A stretch of DNA of 5,106 nt from Candidatus Alistipes excrementipullorum (GTDB lineage: Bacteria > Bacteroidota > Bacteroidia > Bacteroidales > Rikenellaceae). Position numbers and translations under genes: made by a program. The stretch covers positions 1 to 5,106 of the forward strand of contig DXGW01000217.1 in the NCBI GenBank assembly GCA_019113665.1. The letters run 5' to 3'. The notes under the pieces are model-generated. The model did no database searches. It worked only from the letters and a program-made list of their open reading frames with translations, and was not told the DNA's origin. This document shows positions 4,905-5,106 of this stretch, piece by piece (within the stretch, counting starts at the first letter, position 1; every line of letters begins with the position of its first letter).

Positions 4905-5106
4905 ATGAAACGTCAATTGTGCTCTACCGTTCCCTGCAGAATAAGAACGTTTCTGCTATTCATAGCCTGTCTGACAGGTATTTACACGTCACAGGCCTCA
5001 TCTGAAATACCCGAACGCGAGATCAACCGTCTGCTGAAGGAACTCGACGCCACACTCGACAACAGCGCTATCTTCGTCGAGGCACGGAAATCACGCATAA
5101 CATTGC
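4905..5106 (+). CDS. Partial exported protein, N-terminus resembling the DUF6377 family
   Basis: Only the first 67 residues are in the window; the gene continues past the right edge. The start MKRQLC is followed by a basic segment (Arg12, Arg14), a hydrophobic stretch LLFIACLTGIY (about 17-27) and a plausible signal peptidase I site after Ser-Gln-Ala (about 29-31), so the product is probably exported with its N-terminus in the periplasm. Cys21 lies within the hydrophobic stretch but its context (FIAC) is a poor lipobox. The mature part INRLLKELDATLDNSAIFVEARKSRI is charged and helical. It resembles the opening of Bacteroidales DUF6377 proteins, where a leucine-rich helix with ELD..L precedes a helical repeat region, membrane helix and cytoplasmic domain often labelled transcriptional regulator. 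That assignment rests on memory of the family and a short fragment. It lies beyond two terminators, so it is not co-transcribed with rplS. Confidence 0.6.
   Translation, partial: MKRQLCSTVPCRIRTFLLFIACLTGIYTSQASSEIPEREINRLLKELDATLDNSAIFVEARKSRITL

Noticed and set aside
4751..5005. An 84-codon plus-strand open frame spanning the terminators
   Set aside because: It begins inside the rplS terminator stem, crosses a second hairpin and T-tracts, and overlaps the exported-protein gene in another frame; it shows no protein-like pattern.
1..5106. CRISPR array, tRNA, rRNA, insertion sequence or phage features
   Set aside because: No regularly spaced repeats, no tRNA-like cloverleaf, no transposase or integrase motifs and no terminal inverted repeats were seen on either strand.

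Overview
The window looks like a chromosome segment from a GC-rich member of the Bacteroidales; an Alistipes/Rikenellaceae-like organism is my best guess. This is inferred from the -7 elements of the TAnnTTTG type, the lack of Shine-Dalgarno sequences before the starts, GC-rich coding with frequent ATA isoleucine codons, and proteins that read like Bacteroidales family members. Taxonomy was not tested by any search.

Layout. Positions 1-149 are an AT-rich non-coding region with a -7 box for the genes to the right and possibly a divergent one to the left. Positions 150-4112 hold four tightly packed plus-strand genes (gaps of +3, -4 and -14 nt), almost certainly one operon: a UDP-glucuronate 4-epimerase-like SDR enzyme, a DPM1/ArnC/GtrB-type family 2 glycosyltransferase, a six-helix membrane protein made of two LAB_N (lipid-A biosynthesis N-terminal) modules, and an ArnT-like GT39 membrane glycosyltransferase. 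Positions 4113-4357 carry a well-formed Bacteroidales promoter and a roughly 160-nt structured leader. Positions 4358-4738 encode ribosomal protein bL19 (rplS), followed by a very strong intrinsic terminator and a second one about 60 nt later. Position 4905 starts a secreted or membrane-anchored protein resembling the N-terminus of the Bacteroidales DUF6377 family; it runs off the right edge.

How the genes fit together. The four-gene operon can be read as a compact lipid-linked sugar pathway. The epimerase would make a nucleotide sugar (UDP-galacturonate is the best guess). The GT2 enzyme would load the sugar onto a polyprenyl phosphate on the cytoplasmic side. The duplicated LAB_N protein is a candidate for moving the lipid-linked sugar across the membrane. 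The GT39 enzyme would transfer it to an envelope acceptor on the periplasmic side. This parallels the Arn aminoarabinose and rhizobial Rgt galacturonic-acid routes, but the sugar, the flippase role and the acceptor are inferred. rplS is a separate, highly expressed housekeeping unit with its own promoter, leader and terminators.
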